Assembly: GCF_030252345.1 (NCBI RefSeq)
Contig: NZ_CP126980.1
Span: forward strand, 1,627,501-1,691,500
Direction: 5' to 3'
DNA from: Actinoplanes oblitus
GTDB taxonomy: Bacteria > Actinomycetota > Actinomycetes > Mycobacteriales > Micromonosporaceae
DNA: 64,000 bases
Position 1 is the stretch's first letter, and each line of letters opens with the position of its first letter. The notes beneath the pieces are model-generated. The model saw only the letters and a program-made list of their open reading frames with translations. It made no database searches and was not told where the DNA came from. The translations under genes and the position numbers were made by a program. This document shows positions 18,617 through 27,307 of this stretch, piece after piece.

Positions 18617-18927
18617 ACCAGCCCGTTCTCCTCCCGCCGCGGCCCGACCAGCACCTTCGCGCCGTGCGCCTCGGCCTGCCGGCAGGCCGCCTCGGTGTCG
18701 GCCACCACGATCAGGAAGATCGCCTGGTCCGGGGCCTTGCCGCCGGTGCCGTAAAAGCCGCCGAACGGCGCGCCCCCGTCCGGCCCGGTGACCATCCGGT
18801 ACGGCCTGCCGTCCAGCCCGAGCGAGGTGTCGTCGTCGGCGAACGTCCAGCCGAACACCTCCCCGTAGAACCTCTCGGCCTCCTCCGGACGCTCGGTGCC
18901 CACTTCGATCCAGCCGATGTTGTTCAT
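18553..18927 (-). CDS. VOC (glyoxalase/bleomycin-resistance) family protein
   Basis: A 124-residue single-unit vicinal-oxygen-chelate protein: WIEVGTERPEEAERFYGEVFGWTF near 6-29, then AIFLIVVADTEAACRQAEAHGAKVLVGP and a PLGNLFGVFTPP end. It resembles the PhnB/YdcJ-type predicted lactoylglutathione lyase relatives. Members bind small ligands or metal-dependent substrates as dimers; the substrate is unknown. A GGAGGA ribosome binding site precedes the ATG. The 3' end overlaps the convergent WYL regulator gene. Confidence 0.85.
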   Translation of the reverse strand: MNNIGWIEVGTERPEEAERFYGEVFGWTFADDDTSLGLDGRPYRMVTGPDGGAPFGGFYGTGGKAPDQAIFLIVVADTEAACRQAEAHGAKVLVGPRREENGLVYARLSDPLGNLFGVFTPPAR

Positions 18928-19023
18928 CCCATCCTCCGTCACGACGACGTCAAAGCTGTCGGAAGGAACTCTCGCGGGCGGCCGCGACAACGTCCTGTCG
19001 GTGTTTGTCGCGCGGTAATTCGT

Positions 19024-19029
19024 TAGCCT
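19024..19029 (+). promoter_or_regulatory. -10 element before the amidotransferase-glnE unit
   Basis: TAGCCT lies 6 nt before the GTG at 19036, again suggesting a leaderless transcript. This promoter would also serve glnE, which starts 1 nt after the first gene ends. Confidence 0.45.
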
Positions 19030-19035
19030 CGTCAC

Positions 19036-19809
19036 GTGAGCACAGCGCTTGTCATCGAGAACGATCCGACCGACGACCTCCGGCGACTCGGGGACTGGCT
19101 GACCGAGGCCGGGCTGCGGCTCACCGTGCTGCGGCCCTACGCCGGCGACGACCTGCCCGAGACCCTCGACGACTACGCCGCGCTGATCGTGCTCGGCGGC
19201 GACCAGAGCGCCTATCCGGACGCGGCCGGCAGCCCGGGCGCGCCCTGGTTCCCCGCGCTGGAGGGCCTGCTGCGCAAGGCGGTCCGGCACCGGGTGCCGA
19301 CCCTCGGCGTCTGCCTCGGCGGGCAGCTGCTGGCCGGCGCGCACGGCGGCCTGGTCGAGCGCAGCCCGTCCGGCCCGGAGATCGGACCGGGCCTGGTCGG
19401 CAAGCGCGACGCCGCCGACACCGACCCGCTGTTCAAGTGGGTGCCGCTGCTGCCCGACGTGATCCAGTGGCACCGCGACGAGATCACCGAGCTGCCGCTG
19501 AGCGCCACCCTGCTGGCCGCCTCCAGCCGGTACCCGCACCAGGCGTTCCGGATCGGTGACCGGGCCTGGGGCCTGCAGTTCCACATCGAGTGCGATGCCG
19601 AGATGATGGCCGACTGGACCCGGACCGGCGCCGCCGACCTGGCCGAGCTGGGCTACGACGCGGAGGCGGTGGTGCTCGCCGTCGCCGAGATCCTGCCGGA
19701 CGTCGAGGAGGTGTGGCAGCCGTTCGCCGCCCGGTTCGCGGCGCTCGCCCTGGGCACCCTGCCGGACGCCGACATCCCGGCCAGGAACCTGCCACTGCTG
19801 GGGCACTGA
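19036..19809 (+). CDS. class I glutamine amidotransferase-like protein
   Basis: A 257-residue protein of the GATase1 fold (GuaA-type glutaminase). The nucleophile elbow GVCLGGQLLA carries C93; the oxyanion/substrate side reads LGGDQSAY near 53; the catalytic His and Glu lie in LQFHIE (H182, E184). Such stand-alone enzymes release ammonia from glutamine or act as gamma-glutamyl hydrolases. The gene ends 1 nt before the glnE ATG, so the two are translationally linked. A glutamine-hydrolysing or gamma-glutamyl-cleaving role tied to nitrogen control fits the context but is inference. Confidence 0.88.
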   Translation: MSTALVIENDPTDDLRRLGDWLTEAGLRLTVLRPYAGDDLPETLDDYAALIVLGGDQSAYPDAAGSPGAPWFPALEGLLRKAVRHRVPTLGVCLGGQLLAGAHGGLVERSPSGPEIGPGLVGKRDAADTDPLFKWVPLLPDVIQWHRDEITELPLSATLLAASSRYPHQAFRIGDRAWGLQFHIECDAEMMADWTRTGAADLAELGYDAEAVVLAVAEILPDVEEVWQPFAARFAALALGTLPDADIPARNLPLLGH

Positions 19810-19810
19810 G

Positions 19811-22783
19811 ATGACCCGGCCCACCCGGCTGGCCCGGTACGGCTTCGCCGACAACGGGGCCGCCCTTCTCGGTGCCCAGGGCCTGCGGCTGTGGGACGCC
19901 GAACAGGGTCCGGTCAGCCCCGACGCGGCCGAGCTGATCCACGCCCTGTCCCGGGCCGCCGATCCGGACCTGGCGCTGCGTCAGTTCCACCGCCTGGTCG
20001 ACTCGGTCTCCCGGGCGGCCGAGCGGGCCAACGGCGGCCGGCCCACCGGCCCGACCGGCGAGATCACCGAGAACGCCGCCACCCGGGAACTGATCGGCCT
20101 GCTCCACCAGGACCACGGGCTGCGGCGGCGGCTGGTCGCGGTGCTCGGCGCGTCGTCGACACTCGGCGATCACCTGATCGCCAACGAGCAGGAGTGGCGG
20201 ACCCTGGCCACCGCGGCGAGCGGGCTGCCACCCGACCCGGAGGGCCACCTCGACCTCGACGAGGCGACAGTGCCGGCGCTGCGGAAGGCGTACCGGATCG
20301 CCCTGCTGCGGATCGCGGCCGCCGACCTGACTGGCGGCCGCGGCCTGGAACCGACGATGGCCGCGCTCTCCACGCTCGCCGACGAGACCCTGGCCGCGGC
20401 GTACGCGATAGCCGTCGCCGCCCTGCCCGCCGGCACCCCGGAGCCCCGCCTCGCCGTGGTGGCGATGGGCAAGTGCGGTGGCAACGAGCTGAACTACGTC
20501 TCCGACGTCGACGTGATCTTCGTGGCCGCCGGTGACGAGGACCTGCCGGCCGGCACCACCGTCGCGGCCCGCCTGATCGAGATCTGCGGGCAGGTGGCCT
20601 GGCCGGTGGACGCCGCGCTGCGCCCGGAGGGCAGCCGTGGCCCGCTGGTCCGGACCCTCGCCAGCCACCAGGCCTACTACCGGCGCTGGGCGCGCACCTG
20701 GGAGTTCCAGGCGCTGCTCAAGGCCCGCCCGGCGGCCGGCGACCTGGCCCTGGCTGCCGAGTGGCTGGCCGACCTGGGACCGCTGATCTGGCACGCGGCC
20801 GAGCGGCCCGAGGCGGTCGCCGACGTGCGCGACATGCGCCGCAAGATCATCGACAACGTGCCGGCCAAGGAGCTGGACCGGGAGATCAAGCGCGGCCCGG
20901 GCGGGCTGCGCGACATCGAGTTCGCGGTGCAGCTGCTGCAACTGGTGCACGGCCGGGTGGACGAGACGCTGCGGCTGCCGGGCACCCTGCCGGCGTTGCG
21001 CGCGCTGGTCACCGGGGGCTACGTGGGCCGGCAGGACGGCGAGACGCTGCTGCGCGGATACCGCTTCCTGCGCGCCGTCGAGCACCGCCTGCAACTGCAG
21101 CAGCTGCGGCGCACGCACACCGTCCCGGACGACCCGGCCGCCCTGCGCTGGCTCGCGGCGGCCCTCGGCTACACCCCGCTGCCCGGGCAGGACGCCGTCG
21201 AGGCGTTCCGCTCCGACTGGGTGGGTCACGCCGCCAACGTCCGCCGCCTGCACGTCAAGCTGCTCTACCAACCCTTGCTGGAGGCGGTGGCCCGGGTGCC
21301 GGCCGAGGCGCTGCGGATGACCCCGGAGTCGGCGCGCCGGCGGCTGGAGGTGCTCGGCTTCGCCGACCCGGCCGGCGCGCTGCGGCATCTGGAGGCGCTC
21401 ACCGGCGGGGTGACCCGCACCTCGGCGATCCAGCGCACCCTGCTGCCGATGCTGCTGCAGGACTTCTCCGACGCCCCGGAACCGGACCGTGGCCTGCTCA
21501 ACTACCGGCAGGTGTCGGACAAGCTGGGCAGCACGCCGTGGTACCTGCGGCTGCTGCGCGACGGCGGCCCGGTCGCCCGCCGGCTGGCCCGGGTGATCAG
21601 CCTCTCCCGGTACGCCACCGACCTGCTCACCCGCGACCCGGAGGCGCTGCGGCTGCTCGCCGACGACCCGGAGCTGCTGCCCCGGTCCCGGGAGAAGCTG
21701 CTGGACGGGTTCGCCGCGGCCGCCGTCCGGCACGCCGACGACCCGGTCAAGGCGATCGCCGCGGTCCGCGCGCTGCGCCGCCGGGAACTGTTCCGGCTGG
21801 CCTGCGCGGACATCCTCAGCCACGGCGGCGCCCTGGCCCCGGCCCAGCCGATCGACGTGCACGCGCTCGGCGCCGCGCTCTCCGACGTCACCGACGCCAC
21901 CCTGAACGCCGCACTGCTGATCGCCCGCCGGTCGAAACCGGGCCCGGCCGGGATGCGGTTCGCGGTGATCGGCATGGGCCGCCTCGGTGGGTACGAGATG
22001 AGCTACCCGTCCGACGCCGACGTGCTCTTCGTCTTCGACGGTGGCGACGAGGCCGCCGCACACGCCGTCGCCGAGGAGATGCGGCGCCTGCTCAACGCCC
22101 CCGCACCCGACCCGGCCCTGGGCATCGACGCCGATCTGCGCCCGGAGGGCCGGCAGGGCCCGCTGGTCCGCAGCCTGCAGGCCTACCGGCAGTACTACGA
22201 CCGCTGGTCGAAGGTGTGGGAGGCGCAGGCGCTGCTGCGCGCCCGGTTCGTCTGCGGCGACGCGTCGCTCGGCCAGGCCTTCCAGGAGCTGGCCGACAGC
22301 AAGCGCTATCCCGAGGGCGGCCTGACTCGCGAGCAGGTGGTGGAGATCCGCCGGATCAAGGCCCGGGTGGAGACCGAGCGGCTGCCCCGCGGCGCCGACC
22401 CGAACACGCACACCAAACTGGGTCGCGGCGGCCTGACCGACGTCGAATGGGCGGTCCAGCTGCTCCAGCTGCGGCACGCGCACGCGTTGCCCGGCCTGCG
22501 TCGCACCCGCACCCTGGAGGCCCTCGCCGCGGAGTGCGAGGGCGGCCTGGTGGCGGCGGCCGACGCGGAGGAGATGGCGGCCGGGTGGACGCTGGCGGCG
22601 CAGGTCCGCAACGCGCTGACCCTGGTCCGCGGCCGTCCGACCGACCAGTTGCCGCAGCACGGGGTGGAACTGGCGGGGGTGGTGCTGCTGCTCGGCGGCG
22701 GCGATCCTGGCGAGTTCGTCGACCGTTACCTGCGGACGACGCGCCGCTCCCGGGCCGCCATGCAACGCGTCATGGAATCCTGA
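19811..22783 (+). CDS. glnE: bifunctional glutamine synthetase adenylyltransferase/adenylyl-removing enzyme
   Basis: GlnE adds AMP to a tyrosine of glutamine synthetase to switch it off and removes AMP to switch it on, following nitrogen signals. The 990-residue protein has the two nucleotidyltransferase domains of the family. The adenylyl-removing half has GKCGGNELNYVSDVDVIF near residue 219. The adenylyl-transferring half has GRLGGYEMSYPSDADVLF near 722. Both keep the G-G-x-E, S and D-x-D metal ligands. Each is followed by a helical domain with LRPEG and GRGGLTDVEWAVQLLQL signatures. Its substrate GlnA is encoded about 12 kb away; the tyrosine it modifies is present there and absent from GlnA2. 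Confidence 0.96.
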   Translation: MTRPTRLARYGFADNGAALLGAQGLRLWDAEQGPVSPDAAELIHALSRAADPDLALRQFHRLVDSVSRAAERANGGRPTGPTGEITENAATRELIGLLHQDHGLRRRLVAVLGASSTLGDHLIANEQEWRTLATAASGLPPDPEGHLDLDEATVPALRKAYRIALLRIAAADLTGGRGLEPTMAALSTLADETLAAAYAIAVAALPAGTPEPRLAVVAMGKCGGNELNYVSDVDVIFVAAGDEDLPAGTTVAARLIEICGQVAWPVDAALRPEGSRGPLVRTLASHQAYYRRWARTWEFQALLKARPAAGDLALAAEWLADLGPLIWHAAERPEAVADVRDMRRKIIDNVPAKELDREIKRGPGGLRDIEFAVQLLQLVHGRVDETLRLPGTLPALRALVTGGYVGRQDGETLLRGYRFLRAVEHRLQLQQLRRTHTVPDDPAALRWLAAALGYTPLPGQDAVEAFRSDWVGHAANVRRLHVKLLYQPLLEAVARVPAEALRMTPESARRRLEVLGFADPAGALRHLEALTGGVTRTSAIQRTLLPMLLQDFSDAPEPDRGLLNYRQVSDKLGSTPWYLRLLRDGGPVARRLARVISLSRYATDLLTRDPEALRLLADDPELLPRSREKLLDGFAAAAVRHADDPVKAIAAVRALRRRELFRLACADILSHGGALAPAQPIDVHALGAALSDVTDATLNAALLIARRSKPGPAGMRFAVIGMGRLGGYEMSYPSDADVLFVFDGGDEAAAHAVAEEMRRLLNAPAPDPALGIDADLRPEGRQGPLVRSLQAYRQYYDRWSKVWEAQALLRARFVCGDASLGQAFQELADSKRYPEGGLTREQVVEIRRIKARVETERLPRGADPNTHTKLGRGGLTDVEWAVQLLQLRHAHALPGLRRTRTLEALAAECEGGLVAAADAEEMAAGWTLAAQVRNALTLVRGRPTDQLPQHGVELAGVVLLLGGGDPGEFVDRYLRTTRRSRAAMQRVMES

Positions 22784-22951
22784 CCGCGCCGGGCCCGCTG
22801 CCTCTGACGACCGCCGCTTTCCGGTACGCCCTCGGCCCGGTCCCGTCCACGCCCGGTCCCGCTCGTGCCCGGCGTGCGTGCCGGGCTCCCGCCCCGGTCC
22901 GCGGTTCACACGCTGCCCGTCGTCCACGTGGGTTGCACACAGCGGTATCGG

Positions 22952-23378
22952 GGCTGGCGCTCATGGTGGTCTCGCGAGCCGGGACACCACCGTCACGGCC
23001 AGCCGAAGGTTGGCGGCTGGTGCTCATGGTGGTCTCGCGAGCCGGGACACCACCGTCACGGCCAGCCGAAGGTTGGCGGCTGGTGCTCATGGTGGTCTCG
23101 CGAGTCCGGAGACCACCGTCACGACCAGCCAGGGTTCGGGCTGGTGCTCAGGGTGGTCTCGGGAGCCGGGAGACCACTGTCACGGCCAGCCGGGGGTTGG
23201 GGGCTGGTGCTCATGGTGGTCTCGCGCGTCCGGAGACCACCGTCACGACCAGCCAGGGTTCGGGCTGGCGCTCAGGGTGGTCTCGCGAGCCGGGAGACCA
23301 CCGTCATGGCCAGCCGAGGGTTCGGGGCTGGTGCTCATGGTGGTCTCGCGAGCCGGGAGACCACCGCCACGGCCAGCT
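22952..23378. repeat. array of seven 61-63-bp palindromic repeats
   Basis: Units begin with GGCTGG at 22952, 23015, 23078, 23139, 23202, 23263 and 23326, giving periods of 63, 63, 61, 63, 61 and 63. Each reads roughly GGCTGG, TGCTCA, TGGTGGTCTC, GCGAGCCGG, GAGACCACC, GTCACG, GCCAGCC. The outer GGCTGGC/GCCAGCC and inner GGTGGTCTC/GAGACCACC arms pair, so each unit folds into a long hairpin. There are two sub-types, with GAGCC or GTCC in the loop. There are no unique spacers, so it is not CRISPR. It resembles REP/BIME-type elements. Another copy lies at 16477-16529. Confidence 0.9.
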
Positions 23379-23446
23379 GGGACTGATCTTGACGGGCTGG
23401 GGGCGGTTCCGGGTGCGGGGTTGCGGGCGTACCGGAAGAAACGGAC

Positions 23447-23474
23447 CGCGGTCTGGACCGGATCGTAGACCGCG
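23447..23474. terminator. hairpin downstream of the MarR-type gene
   Basis: CGCGGTCT and AGACCGCG form a perfect 8-bp stem with a 12-nt loop, about 100 nt past the end of the minus-strand regulator. It has no T run. Confidence 0.35.
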
Positions 23475-23576
23475 ACTGGCCGCATGCCCGGAATGACCGC
23501 GAGCATTGGCAACCAAGACTGGCGGCGGCGGCCGCACCGGGGCGGCGGGGTGGGAGCGCCGCGGGCCTACCGGGAA

Positions 23577-24014
23577 TCAGGCGGCTGCGGCGATGACCTG
23601 GGTGAGGGAAGCGTGCAGGCGCTGCAGGTCCTCGATCGGCATGCCGAGGCGGGCGACGACCGCGGGCGGGATCTTCTCGGCCTCGGTGCGCAGGGCGCGA
23701 CCGGAATCGGTCAGTGTGATAGCCAGGCTGCGCTCGTCGGCCGGGTCGCGCTGGCGGGTCAGGTAACCGATCGCCTCCAGCCGTTTGAGCAGCGGGGAGA
23801 GCGTGCCCGGGTCGAGCTGCAGCAGCTCGCTGAGGCGGCGCACGGAGAGCGGCGAGTCACCCCAGAGGGCGAGCATCACGAGGTATTGCGGGTGGGTCAG
23901 GCCCATCGGCTCCAGCAGCGGGCGGTAGATCGCCACCACGCTGCGCGCGGCCACCGACAGCGCGAAGCAGACCTGCCGCTCCAGGGCCAGCGGATCGGGA
24001 TCGTCGTCACTCAC
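23577..24014 (-). CDS. MarR family regulator of the OhrR type
   Basis: A 145-residue winged-helix protein. The N-terminal block LERQVCFALSVAARSVVAIYRPLLEPMGLTHPQYLVML aligns closely with OhrR, including the peroxide-sensing cysteine (C16 here) and a tyrosine that can form its hydrogen-bond network (Y30). The HTH region LSVRRLSELLQLDPGTLSPLLKRLEAIGYL and the DERSLAITLT wing follow the same pattern. OhrR proteins lose DNA binding when organic hydroperoxides oxidise the cysteine, releasing the ohr peroxidase gene. No ohr lies next to it here; the divergent partner is a 68-residue unknown. The start is a GTG. Confidence 0.88.
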   Translation of the reverse strand: MSDDDPDPLALERQVCFALSVAARSVVAIYRPLLEPMGLTHPQYLVMLALWGDSPLSVRRLSELLQLDPGTLSPLLKRLEAIGYLTRQRDPADERSLAITLTDSGRALRTEAEKIPPAVVARLGMPIEDLQRLHASLTQVIAAAA

Positions 24015-24045
24015 TTGCGGATCTCCTCAGCTCGACGGCTATCCT

Positions 24046-24087
24046 ACCAATAGTTGGGGTACCAACGGTTAGCGCACCAACTGATTG
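24046..24087. promoter_or_regulatory. likely operator with repeated CCAA/TTGG half-sites
   Basis: The 84-bp gap between the OhrR-type gene and its divergent neighbour holds CCAATAGTTGG (palindrome, 24047-24057), then ACCAACGGTT at 24061 and ACCAACTGATTG at 24077. The sequence is AT-richer than its surroundings. Closely spaced inverted half-sites in the divergent promoter are what a MarR dimer would bind. Confidence 0.55.
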
Positions 24088-24098
24088 AGGAGAGCGTC

Positions 24099-24305
24099 GT
24101 GTCGCAGTGGCAGGATCGGTTCGCGAACTGGTTCCACCAGACCTTCGACGACATGTGGTTCCGGACGATCATCGGGCCGGCCCAGACCAAGGGTGCCGTC
24201 CAGGGCTGCGACGAGTTCGCCCGCGAGGGGTGGAAGGCCGACCTGGAGCGGCGCAAGCGGTTCACCCGGGAGCAGCGCGAGCGCAAGCGCGCCGCGCAGA
24301 GCTGA
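24099..24305 (+). CDS. small highly charged protein of unknown function
   Basis: A 68-residue protein. The GTG at 24099 is preceded by TGAGGAGAG. It begins MSQWQDRFANWFHQTFDDMWF, rich in aromatic residues, and ends with a strongly basic helix (DLERRKRFTREQRERKRAAQS). There is no membrane segment and one cysteine (VQGCDEF). No family is recognised. It diverges from the OhrR-type regulator, with candidate operator sites between, so peroxide-responsive control is plausible but unproven. Confidence 0.65.
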   Translation: MSQWQDRFANWFHQTFDDMWFRTIIGPAQTKGAVQGCDEFAREGWKADLERRKRFTREQRERKRAAQS

Positions 24306-24318
24306 CCGGAGATCGTGG

Positions 24319-25854
24319 CTAGCTGGAGATCGTGTACCGGCCGGGTCCCGGCACTCGCAGGATCGTCCAGTGACCGTCTCTGATCACCTCAGCGCCGCCC
24401 GAGCCGGTCAGCCACCGGTACCAGCGCACCCGCAGGTGGACGTCGCCGGCGGCCGGGGCGTCCAGGGTGATCGAGGCGGCGGTGTGCCGGACCAGGGTGG
24501 CCGGGGCCGCGACGATCGGCTGCGGGCCGGCCACCGCGTAGAGCCGCCAGTGCGCGTCCGACCAGACCGGGGTCAGGTAGGGCAAACCGGCCGTGACCAG
24601 ACGCTCCTCGGCCCGGCCGGACCAGGACAGCTCGGTGTCCGGCACCGCGACGAACTGGACCGCCTGCTCGGCCAGCCAGGCGCGGTAACTCTCCGCGGTC
24701 AGCGGCACGCCGGTGCCGGCCGCGCCCGGGACCGTGGTGAAGAAGAGCGGGTTCCGGTCGATGTCCGCCTGCCGCAGCCAGCCGCGCGCCAGCGGGACGT
24801 CGCCGAGCCGGGCCGCCTCCCAGTAATCCCTGGTCGGCGGGATCTCCACCCGTCCGGTCAGGGGCGCCGCGGCCAGCCGGTCGGTGAGCGGGCGGAAGTA
24901 GGCGGGGTCCGCCGCCGGATTACCGATGTCGCGCAGATCCGCCGACACCACCGGCGGCTGCCACCAGGCGACCAGGGCGAGAATCCCGGCGGTCACGGTC
25001 CGCTTCGCCCAGCGGTCCGGCAACGTGGCGTACGCCGCCAGCACCGGCAGCGCGAACATCACCGCCAGCCGCGTCGCGTTGAGTCCGACCGGCGTGTGCA
25101 CCAGAGCCGCCGCCAGCACACCGGCCGAGGAGAGCAACGCGCCGATCCGGATCGGTCGTGCCCGGACCAGCGCCGCCACCAGCAGCCCGGTCAGCACCGC
25201 GTGCAGGGTGTCGGTGCGGCTGATGTTCATCCACCCGCCGTCGCCGAGGAACAGCGCGCTGACGCCCATCGGGACGGCCGCCGGCACCGCGATCAGCAGC
25301 CCGGCCGGCACCCGGCGGCTCAGCAGCAGGGCGGTGCCGGCCAGGCCGAGGAACAGGCCGACGACCGGGCTGGTGGCCGCGGCGAGGGCGGCCAGGACCG
25401 CTGCGGCGGCCGCTGCGGCACGCCGGGGCAGCCAGGTCAGCGCGAGCAGCGCGGCCAGCCCGAGGCAGACGCCCAGGCCGTACGTGACCCGCCCGCTGAC
25501 CAGGTTTCCGGCGAGCCCGGCCACGCCGAGCGGGGCGGCCACCCACAACCGGACCCCGCCGGTGCGCCGGAACAGCAGGACCAGGAGCACCGATCCGGTG
25601 ACCAAGGACACCACGCCGGTAAGCCGCGCTCCCAGCAACGCCATCACCGGCTGTGACACCAGGCTGTAGCCGAGCTGGTTCACCCCGGCGTACCAGCGCA
25701 GGTCGATCGGGGTCCAGCCGTGCGCCGCGAAGAACTCCGCCCGCCCCACCTGCGCGGCCAGGTCAGAGCCCATCCGTGGGGCCGTCAGGTAGGCGCCGCC
25801 GAGGACCGCCGCCACCAGCGCGGTGATCACTTCCAGCCGGTGCCGTAGCCACAT
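24319..25854 (-). CDS. polytopic membrane protein, mannosyltransferase-like context
   Basis: About 511 residues. Ten or so hydrophobic helices cover residues 5 to about 330. A soluble C-terminal part of about 180 residues follows, with PPTRDYWEAARLGDVPLARGWLRQ and VQFVAVPDTELSW segments. The layout (membrane N-part plus an extracytoplasmic C-domain) resembles GT-C type conserved membrane proteins of actinomycetes, but no catalytic motif was found, so the function is open. The ATG at 25854 is preferred; a GTG at 25875 would add seven residues. It diverges from two mannosyltransferase-like genes, which suggests a shared cell-envelope glycan pathway. Confidence 0.7.
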   Translation of the reverse strand: MWLRHRLEVITALVAAVLGGAYLTAPRMGSDLAAQVGRAEFFAAHGWTPIDLRWYAGVNQLGYSLVSQPVMALLGARLTGVVSLVTGSVLLVLLFRRTGGVRLWVAAPLGVAGLAGNLVSGRVTYGLGVCLGLAALLALTWLPRRAAAAAAAVLAALAAATSPVVGLFLGLAGTALLLSRRVPAGLLIAVPAAVPMGVSALFLGDGGWMNISRTDTLHAVLTGLLVAALVRARPIRIGALLSSAGVLAAALVHTPVGLNATRLAVMFALPVLAAYATLPDRWAKRTVTAGILALVAWWQPPVVSADLRDIGNPAADPAYFRPLTDRLAAAPLTGRVEIPPTRDYWEAARLGDVPLARGWLRQADIDRNPLFFTTVPGAAGTGVPLTAESYRAWLAEQAVQFVAVPDTELSWSGRAEERLVTAGLPYLTPVWSDAHWRLYAVAGPQPIVAAPATLVRHTAASITLDAPAAGDVHLRVRWYRWLTGSGGAEVIRDGHWTILRVPGPGRYTISS

Positions 25855-25899
25855 CCCGTCGACAGTACCGGGCACCCCGTGGGTAGCAGCGCGTCACGG

Positions 25900-25905
25900 T
25901 AGGGT
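25900..25905 (+). promoter_or_regulatory. -10 element of the mannosyltransferase operon
   Basis: TAGGGT lies 7 nt before the ATG at 25913, with no ribosome binding site; probably leaderless. Confidence 0.45.
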
Positions 25906-25912
25906 CAGCGCC

Positions 25913-27307
25913 ATGCCCCGTCCGTTCCTCGTCCGCACCACGGGGCTGCTCGGCAGCGCGCTGCTGGCCGGCGCCGCGTACCTCGGCGGCGCGCGCTGGC
26001 CGTGGGCACCGCCGATGAACCCGCGCACCATCTTCGCGGGGCGGGACGGGGTGCTGCTGCCGGTGCTCTGGCTGGCCGGCACGCTGCTGCTGACCGGCGC
26101 CTGGTGGGCCGGGCGGCGGGTGGTGCCGTCGGCGCGGTGGGCCTTCGTCACGGCCGGGCTGTGGGCGCTGCCGCTGCTCCCGTTCCTGCCGCTGGGCAGC
26201 TACGACGCTTATTCGTACGCGTGTCAGGGCTGGCAGCAGGCGACCGGGCTGGATCCGTACGCCGGTGGTGTCGATCTTCTGGGGTGCCCCTGGGACGACG
26301 CCGTCGCGCCTACCTGGCGTGCCGCCCCCGCGCCGTACGGTCCGGTCTTCCTGGTCCTGGCCGCCGCCGCGGCCAAGCTGGCCGGCTCGCTCACCGGGAC
26401 CCTCGCACTGCTCCGCCTGATCGCGGTGCTCGGCGTGGTGGCGCTCGGCGCCTGCCTGCCGGTGCTGGCCCGGCGGGCCGGGGTGCCGGTGGAGCGCGCG
26501 GTCTGGCTGGTGTTCGCCTGCCCGCTGGTGCTCATCCACCTGATCTCCGGCATGCACAACGACGCGGTGATGGTGGCGCTGCTGGCCGGCGGTCTCGCGG
26601 TGGCGGCGACCGGCCGTGGGTGGCCGGCCGGCGTGCTGTTCGGGCTCGCGGTGGGGGTGAAGGCGACGGCTGTCGTCGCGCTGCCGTTCGCTATCTTCCT
26701 GATCCCGCGGGCGTGGTGGCGGGCCACGCTGGAACTGGTCCTGGGCGCCGCCGGTGCCCTCGCGCTGGTCTCCGCCGGGGCCGGGCTGGGGCTGGGCTGG
26801 ATCGGCGGGCTGACCGGCAGCGGCGTCTCGGTGCAGTGGACCGCGCCGCCCACCGCGATCGGGATGACCCTGGAGCTGCTCGGGGTGCCGCACGCGGTCG
26901 CGGTGACCCGGGTGCTCGGCCTGATCGCCCTGGCCGGCGTGCTGCTCTGGCTGTTCCGGCGGGCCTGGCGCGGCGGTGACCCGCTGCTGCACGCCGGGCT
27001 GGCGCTGGCCGCGACAGTGCTGCTCGCCCCGGTCTTCCACCCGTGGTACGCGATCTGGCCGCTCACCGTGCTGGCCGCCACAGTGCGGCGGGAGACTCGC
27101 TGGCTGGTCGTACCATGCGCGGTGGCCGCCGTCCTCTGCCTGCCCGACGGTTACAACCTGGCCCTCGCCACCAAGGCGCAGGGCGCCGTCGCGATGACGG
27201 TTTTCGCCGGTTTTCTAGCGTGGAAAGTGCTGCATGAAGCGAATCGTGACCCTGATCGTCTCCGTACTGGCCGCGGCGGCACTGATTCTCGTCTCCGGGC
27301 TCCGTAA
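25913..27307 (+). CDS. GT-C alpha-1,6-mannosyltransferase-like membrane protein (MptA/MptB type)
   Basis: A 464-residue polytopic protein with about 12 hydrophobic helices. The motif LGSYDAYSYACQGWQQATGLDPY near residues 93-116 has the acidic loop after the first helices that GT-C enzymes use for catalysis. The later HLISGMHNDAVMVALL and VFHPWYAIWPL segments follow the MptA/MptB family. Those enzymes use polyprenyl-phosphomannose outside the membrane to build the alpha-1,6-mannan core of lipomannan. The exact acceptor here is unknown. The 3' end overlaps the next mannosyltransferase gene by 74 bp in another frame, so the two are tightly coupled. Confidence 0.82.
   Translation: MPRPFLVRTTGLLGSALLAGAAYLGGARWPWAPPMNPRTIFAGRDGVLLPVLWLAGTLLLTGAWWAGRRVVPSARWAFVTAGLWALPLLPFLPLGSYDAYSYACQGWQQATGLDPYAGGVDLLGCPWDDAVAPTWRAAPAPYGPVFLVLAAAAAKLAGSLTGTLALLRLIAVLGVVALGACLPVLARRAGVPVERAVWLVFACPLVLIHLISGMHNDAVMVALLAGGLAVAATGRGWPAGVLFGLAVGVKATAVVALPFAIFLIPRAWWRATLELVLGAAGALALVSAGAGLGLGWIGGLTGSGVSVQWTAPPTAIGMTLELLGVPHAVAVTRVLGLIALAGVLLWLFRRAWRGGDPLLHAGLALAATVLLAPVFHPWYAIWPLTVLAATVRRETRWLVVPCAVAAVLCLPDGYNLALATKAQGAVAMTVFAGFLAWKVLHEANRDPDRLRTGRGGTDSRLRAP

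Larger units (their letters stand above)
22784..23576. other. 793-bp intergenic region after glnE, mostly tandem hairpin repeats
   Basis: The stretch between the glnE stop and the MarR-type gene end contains no convincing gene. All three forward frames stay open over the repeats, but the resulting peptides only mirror the DNA repeat. It holds the array at 22952-23378 and one further hairpin at 23447-23474. Nothing recognisable is seen in 22784-22951 or 23480-23576. Confidence 0.75.

Noticed and set aside
19484..22927. 1147-codon minus-strand open frame opposite glnE
   Set aside because: glnE is unambiguous on the plus strand; the antisense frame has no recognisable protein features.
22952..23378. 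CRISPR array
   Set aside because: The units follow each other directly without unique spacers, and no cas genes are present.
22865..23386. Repetitive peptides (WWSREPGHHRHGQ type) in the forward frames of the hairpin array
   Set aside because: The 63-bp units keep all frames open; the peptides only copy the DNA repeat and lack a start context or ribosome binding site.
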